DNA of 16,052 bases from NCBI GenBank assembly GCA_046546375.1, contig JBKGXV010000074.1, positions 1 to 16,052 of the forward strand, read 5' to 3'. This DNA comes from JAEZKC01 sp046546375 (lineage in GTDB: Bacteria; Fibrobacterota; Chitinivibrionia; Chitinivibrionales; Chitinispirillaceae). Position numbers and translations under genes: made by a program. Below, one piece after another: positions 12,956 through 16,052 of the stretch. Numbering within the stretch: position 1 is the stretch's first letter; each line of letters begins with the position of its first letter. The notes below the pieces were generated by a model. It saw only the letters and a program-made list of their open reading frames with translations, did no database searches and was not told where the DNA came from.

Positions 12956-15900
12956 ATGAAACGGTTTTTCTGGATAGGCTGTCTGTGTGCCGGATTATGC
13001 GTTCTAAAGGTCGATGCCCAGTATTTCGGCAGAAACAAGGTGCAGTACGAAACGTTTGATTTCAAGGTGCTCGAGACAGACAATCTGAAGGTGCATTACT
13101 ACCAGAGAGAGCAGAAGGCGGCAAAAGACGCCGCACGGATGCTTGAGCGCTGGTATACCAGACTGCGGCAGGTTTTCGACCGCTCCCTTCCAGACGATCA
13201 GCCAGTTATTCTCTACGCCAGCCATGCCGACTTCCAGCAGACCAACGCCATCGGCGGGCTTATCTCACAGTCCACCGGGGGAGTAACCGAAGGGTACATG
13301 AACCGCGTGGTGATCCCGCTTACCGGGGTGTATTCCCAGGACAATCATGTGCTGGGCCATGAACTGGTCCATGCCTTTCATTACGAGATGATAAAATCAG
13401 GCGAGGGGGGACTTGCCAGAAGTACTGAAATCCCCCTGTGGTTCATAGAAGGCATGGCCGAATATCTTTCCCTTGGGGGACGCAGTTCTCTGACCTCCAT
13501 GTGGATGCGCGATGCGGTGCTGCACGGGGATATCCCCTCATTTGCTGATCTGGATACCGATTACCGCTATTTTCCCTACCGCTTCGGTCACTCCGTCTGG
13601 GCTTATCTGGGAAGCCGCTACGGTGACCGTTGCGCCTACACCCTGTTCAGAGGAGTTCTCCGTCACGGATGGCTGCCCGGTTTCAGGCGTTCTCTGGGAT
13701 CCACCGCGGATTCCGTATCACTACGGTGGGGGAAGATGCTGGAAAAACATTACGGGCCCACTCTGGAAGGCCGGACCCTTCCGAACGAAACCGGCGAGGA
13801 GGTGGTTTCACAGGGACAGATGAATCTGGCACCCTCCATCAGTCCGGACGGCACCCGTATGGCCTTTCTGTCAACCAGAGACATTTTCACCATCGACCTT
13901 TTTCTGGCCGATGCCCGTACTGGCAGAGTAATCCATAAACTGGCCTCTTCACAGGGCGATGAGCACTTCGATGCGCTCAGATTCTCCAACTCCTCGGGCA
14001 GCTGGTCTCCGGACGGAGAGCAGTTCGCTTTTGTGGTCTTCAGAGAGGGGCGCAATGAAATTGCGATCGCGGATGTATCCAGCGCCGAGGTGGGAAAACC
14101 TCTGCGGCCGGACGGTATAAACGAGATTACCGGACTTGCCTGGTCTCCGGACGGGCGCAGACTTGCCGTTTCAGGCAGTTACGGTGGAAGAAACGACCTG
14201 TTCCTCTACGATCTCTCCCGGGATTCCACCTGGAAACTGACCGATGACCGTTACGCCGAACTTCAGCCGGTCTGGTCTCCGGACGGCTCCAGAATTGCAT
14301 TTGTCACCGACCGGGGGGCTGATACAGATCTGGATTCTCTCTCTTTCGGACCCATGAAACTGGGTATCTACTCTCTTTCCGGCGATACGGTCGAGCTTGT
14401 CTCCATAGCTTCCTGGGCCAAGCATATAAACCCTCAGTTTTCTTCCGACGGCAAGAGTCTCTACATGGTTGCGGATCCTGACGGAGTAAGCGACATCTAC
14501 AAGTATTCCCTGGAAACCGGGGAGGTCAGCCGCATCACAAAAATCGCCACAGGTATTTCAGGTCTCAGTGACCTCTCACCCGTCATGTCGGTGGCTTCTA
14601 CAGGGCAGATGGTGTTTTCCGTTTTCAGCAAAGGAGAGTATTCAATACGGGGACTGCAGCCGTCGGATATGGATCCCCAACCGTTCACGCCGGATTACGA
14701 GGAATATGAGAGGGTGGTCAGTCTCTGTTCCGACACCTCTTCAAAAGTCACCATGATAGTGGACCCTTATCTGGACAGTTCTGAAAACGGTCTTCCGGAT
14801 ACAAACAAATTTTCAGTAAACAACTACACCCCCAGACTCAAGCTGCTTTACGTGGGGCAGCTGTATGCGGGGGTTGCCGCGGACCGCTACGGAGTGGGAG
14901 TGGGCGGAGGTGCATCCTTTCTGTTCAGTGACCTTCTGGGAGATCACCTTCTGGGTCTTGCCGCTCAGATCAACGGAAGTCTGGAGGATGTGGGAGCACA
15001 GGGTTTGTATCTCAACAAACGCGGCAGAGTCAACTGGGGACTGTCAATGGGCCGGGTACCCCACTATTCAAGCAGTCTCGAGGCCCGCTCCGGGGGTGAT
15101 TCCACTCTGTATACGCTTGTCGAGGAAAGAGTTTTTGAAAACAGCGTGTCGGGATTTTTCGACTTCCCTCTCTCCACAAACAGACGCTTTGAATTCGGAG
15201 CCGGCTACACCCGTTACAGCTATGACTACGAAGGAGAACTGATTACGGTCAGAAACGGGGTTATAGAAGACCGGGACCCCACACCGGTGGAGAACCCTTC
15301 GTCAATGGACCTCTTTCAGGCCAGTGCGGCATATGTGGGTGACTATTCCTTTTTCGGTTTCACCGCCCCCGTGAGCGGCAGAAGATACCGGCTGGAGGTG
15401 GAGCAGACCTTAGGAACAGTGAATTATGTTTCCGCGCTGATGGATTACAGACACTATCTGTTCAGAAACCCTCTCACGTTCGCCTTGCGATTTTTTCATT
15501 ACGGAAGGTATCTGGGTGACTCCGAAAGCGATCGCCTCACTCCGCTTTTTCTGGGGTATGAAAACTGGGTGAGGGGTTACAGTGCCTATTCCTACGATCT
15601 GAGCCCCTGTAGGGGAGAAGATGATTATTCCGAATGTCCCGAATTCAACCGGCTTCTGGGATCAAGACTGGGTATTGTGAATATGGAACTGAGGCTTCCC
15701 GTGCTTGGAACCGAACAGTTCGGGCTGTTCAATTTTCCCTATCTGCCCACGGATCTGGTGGCGTTTCTGGACGGGGGAGTGGCCTGGACCGCCGCGGATT
15801 ACCCTGAACTGAAATGGGACAGGACCAATACCACAGACAGAATACCGGTATTCAGTGCCGGTGCCGCTGCAAGGTTCAACCTTTTCGGTCTGCTGGTAAT

Positions 15901-15979
15901 GCAGCTGTATTACGCCTATCCGTTTCAGCGGCCCGGCTACGGGTGGAACTGGGGCTTTCTGATCTCACCGGGATGGTGA
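12956..15979 (+). CDS. large exported HExxH peptidase - TolB propeller - outer-membrane barrel-like protein
   Basis: A 1007-residue envelope protein. It has a signal peptide (1-21, ending VDA before QYF). A peptidase-MA-like gluzincin domain (about 30-280) has HELVH (135-139) and WFIEGMAEY (163-170), giving two zinc His, a catalytic Glu and a third Glu ligand. A TolB/WD40-type propeller (about 285-560) has blades marked by ISPDGTRMAF, WSPDGEQFAF, WSPDGRRLAV, WSPDGSRIAF and FSSDGKSLYM. The C-terminal ~350 residues have alternating aromatic-rich strands and end in GFLISPGW, like an outer-membrane barrel. Start choice: the frame reaches back to 12851, but ATG 12956 has AGGAG eight bases upstream and begins a good signal peptide. 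I infer that the protein is anchored in the outer membrane with its peptidase domain on one face. A receptor or assembly role rather than proteolysis is possible. Confidence 0.87.
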   Translation: MKRFFWIGCLCAGLCVLKVDAQYFGRNKVQYETFDFKVLETDNLKVHYYQREQKAAKDAARMLERWYTRLRQVFDRSLPDDQPVILYASHADFQQTNAIGGLISQSTGGVTEGYMNRVVIPLTGVYSQDNHVLGHELVHAFHYEMIKSGEGGLARSTEIPLWFIEGMAEYLSLGGRSSLTSMWMRDAVLHGDIPSFADLDTDYRYFPYRFGHSVWAYLGSRYGDRCAYTLFRGVLRHGWLPGFRRSLGSTADSVSLRWGKMLEKHYGPTLEGRTLPNETGEEVVSQGQMNLAPSISPDGTRMAFLSTRDIFTIDLFLADARTGRVIHKLASSQGDEHFDALRFSNSSGSWSPDGEQFAFVVFREGRNEIAIADVSSAEVGKPLRPDGINEITGLAWSPDGRRLAVSGSYGGRNDLFLYDLSRDSTWKLTDDRYAELQPVWSPDGSRIAFVTDRGADTDLDSLSFGPMKLGIYSLSGDTVELVSIASWAKHINPQFSSDGKSLYMVADPDGVSDIYKYSLETGEVSRITKIATGISGLSDLSPVMSVASTGQMVFSVFSKGEYSIRGLQPSDMDPQPFTPDYEEYERVVSLCSDTSSKVTMIVDPYLDSSENGLPDTNKFSVNNYTPRLKLLYVGQLYAGVAADRYGVGVGGGASFLFSDLLGDHLLGLAAQINGSLEDVGAQGLYLNKRGRVNWGLSMGRVPHYSSSLEARSGGDSTLYTLVEERVFENSVSGFFDFPLSTNRRFEFGAGYTRYSYDYEGELITVRNGVIEDRDPTPVENPSSMDLFQASAAYVGDYSFFGFTAPVSGRRYRLEVEQTLGTVNYVSALMDYRHYLFRNPLTFALRFFHYGRYLGDSESDRLTPLFLGYENWVRGYSAYSYDLSPCRGEDDYSECPEFNRLLGSRLGIVNMELRLPVLGTEQFGLFNFPYLPTDLVAFLDGGVAWTAADYPELKWDRTNTTDRIPVFSAGAAARFNLFGLLVMQLYYAYPFQRPGYGWNWGFLISPGW

Positions 15980-16009
15980 TGCTCTAGCGAAGCAGAATCC
16001 GCTCCGCAG

Positions 16010-16052
16010 TCACTTCAGTCCGACATGGTCAATCCACACCCGCAGCGGCGTT
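16010..16052 (-). CDS. possible 3' end of a gene running in from the right
   Basis: On the minus strand the last 13 codons before TGA (16010-16012) read TPLRVWIDHVGLK. The frame is open to the window edge, convergent with the large TolB-peptidase gene and 30 bases from its stop. The stretch is too short to identify, and another frame or none may be real. Confidence 0.25.
   Translation of the reverse strand, partial: TPLRVWIDHVGLK

Overview
The window is about 16 kb of bacterial DNA of mid G+C content. It probably comes from a Gram-negative, at least partly anaerobic organism. It encodes a 2-oxoacid:ferredoxin oxidoreductase, an outer-membrane-type lipoprotein/OmpA pair, and a very large secreted protein with a peptidase motif, TolB-type repeats and a likely C-terminal beta-barrel. 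This mix recalls Fibrobacterota/Chitinispirillum-like or other FCB-type lineages, but the sequence alone does not fix the taxon.

Left part (1-2970): a gene-poor 370 bp stretch is followed by a minus-strand operon with overlapping ATGA junction, korA (fused gamma+alpha) and korB (TPP subunit). Middle-left (3100-5150): a REP-associated tyrosine transposase (RAYT, 3365-4360) is bracketed by three copies of a 44 bp palindrome at 3100, 3251 and 4573. The right-hand copy abuts a 5'-truncated alpha-2-macroglobulin fragment. Next (5313-7103) is a divergent asparagine-synthetase-like protein on the minus strand. The 7104-7582 gap holds a broken sigma-70-type gene start that ends at an arm of the same palindrome.

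Right part (7583-15979): a DUF4398-type lipoprotein and an OmpA-type protein form a two-gene operon closed by a clear rho-independent terminator. A thioredoxin/AhpC-like protein with altered redox cysteines follows. Two minus-strand genes come next, an alkaline-phosphatase-superfamily membrane protein and, upstream of it, an exported PDZ-S41 protease. Diverging from them is a 1007-residue exported protein joining a HExxH peptidase domain, TolB propeller repeats and an outer-membrane-like C-terminus. The right half is thus largely envelope biology.

The most unusual signal is the 44 bp palindrome. All three full copies have the layout CCCC-GGAGGT-N6-(GTG/TTG)-N6-CAT-N6-A(C/T)CTCC-GGGG. Each strand therefore carries a Shine-Dalgarno-like arm (GGAGGT, or GGAGAT on one strand of the middle copy), six bases, then a start codon. 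All six resulting reading frames leave the element open. The arms are also complementary to each other, so a transcript could hide its own ribosome site. The two gene fragments ending at or near element arms suggest these repeats mark rearrangement breakpoints around the RAYT.
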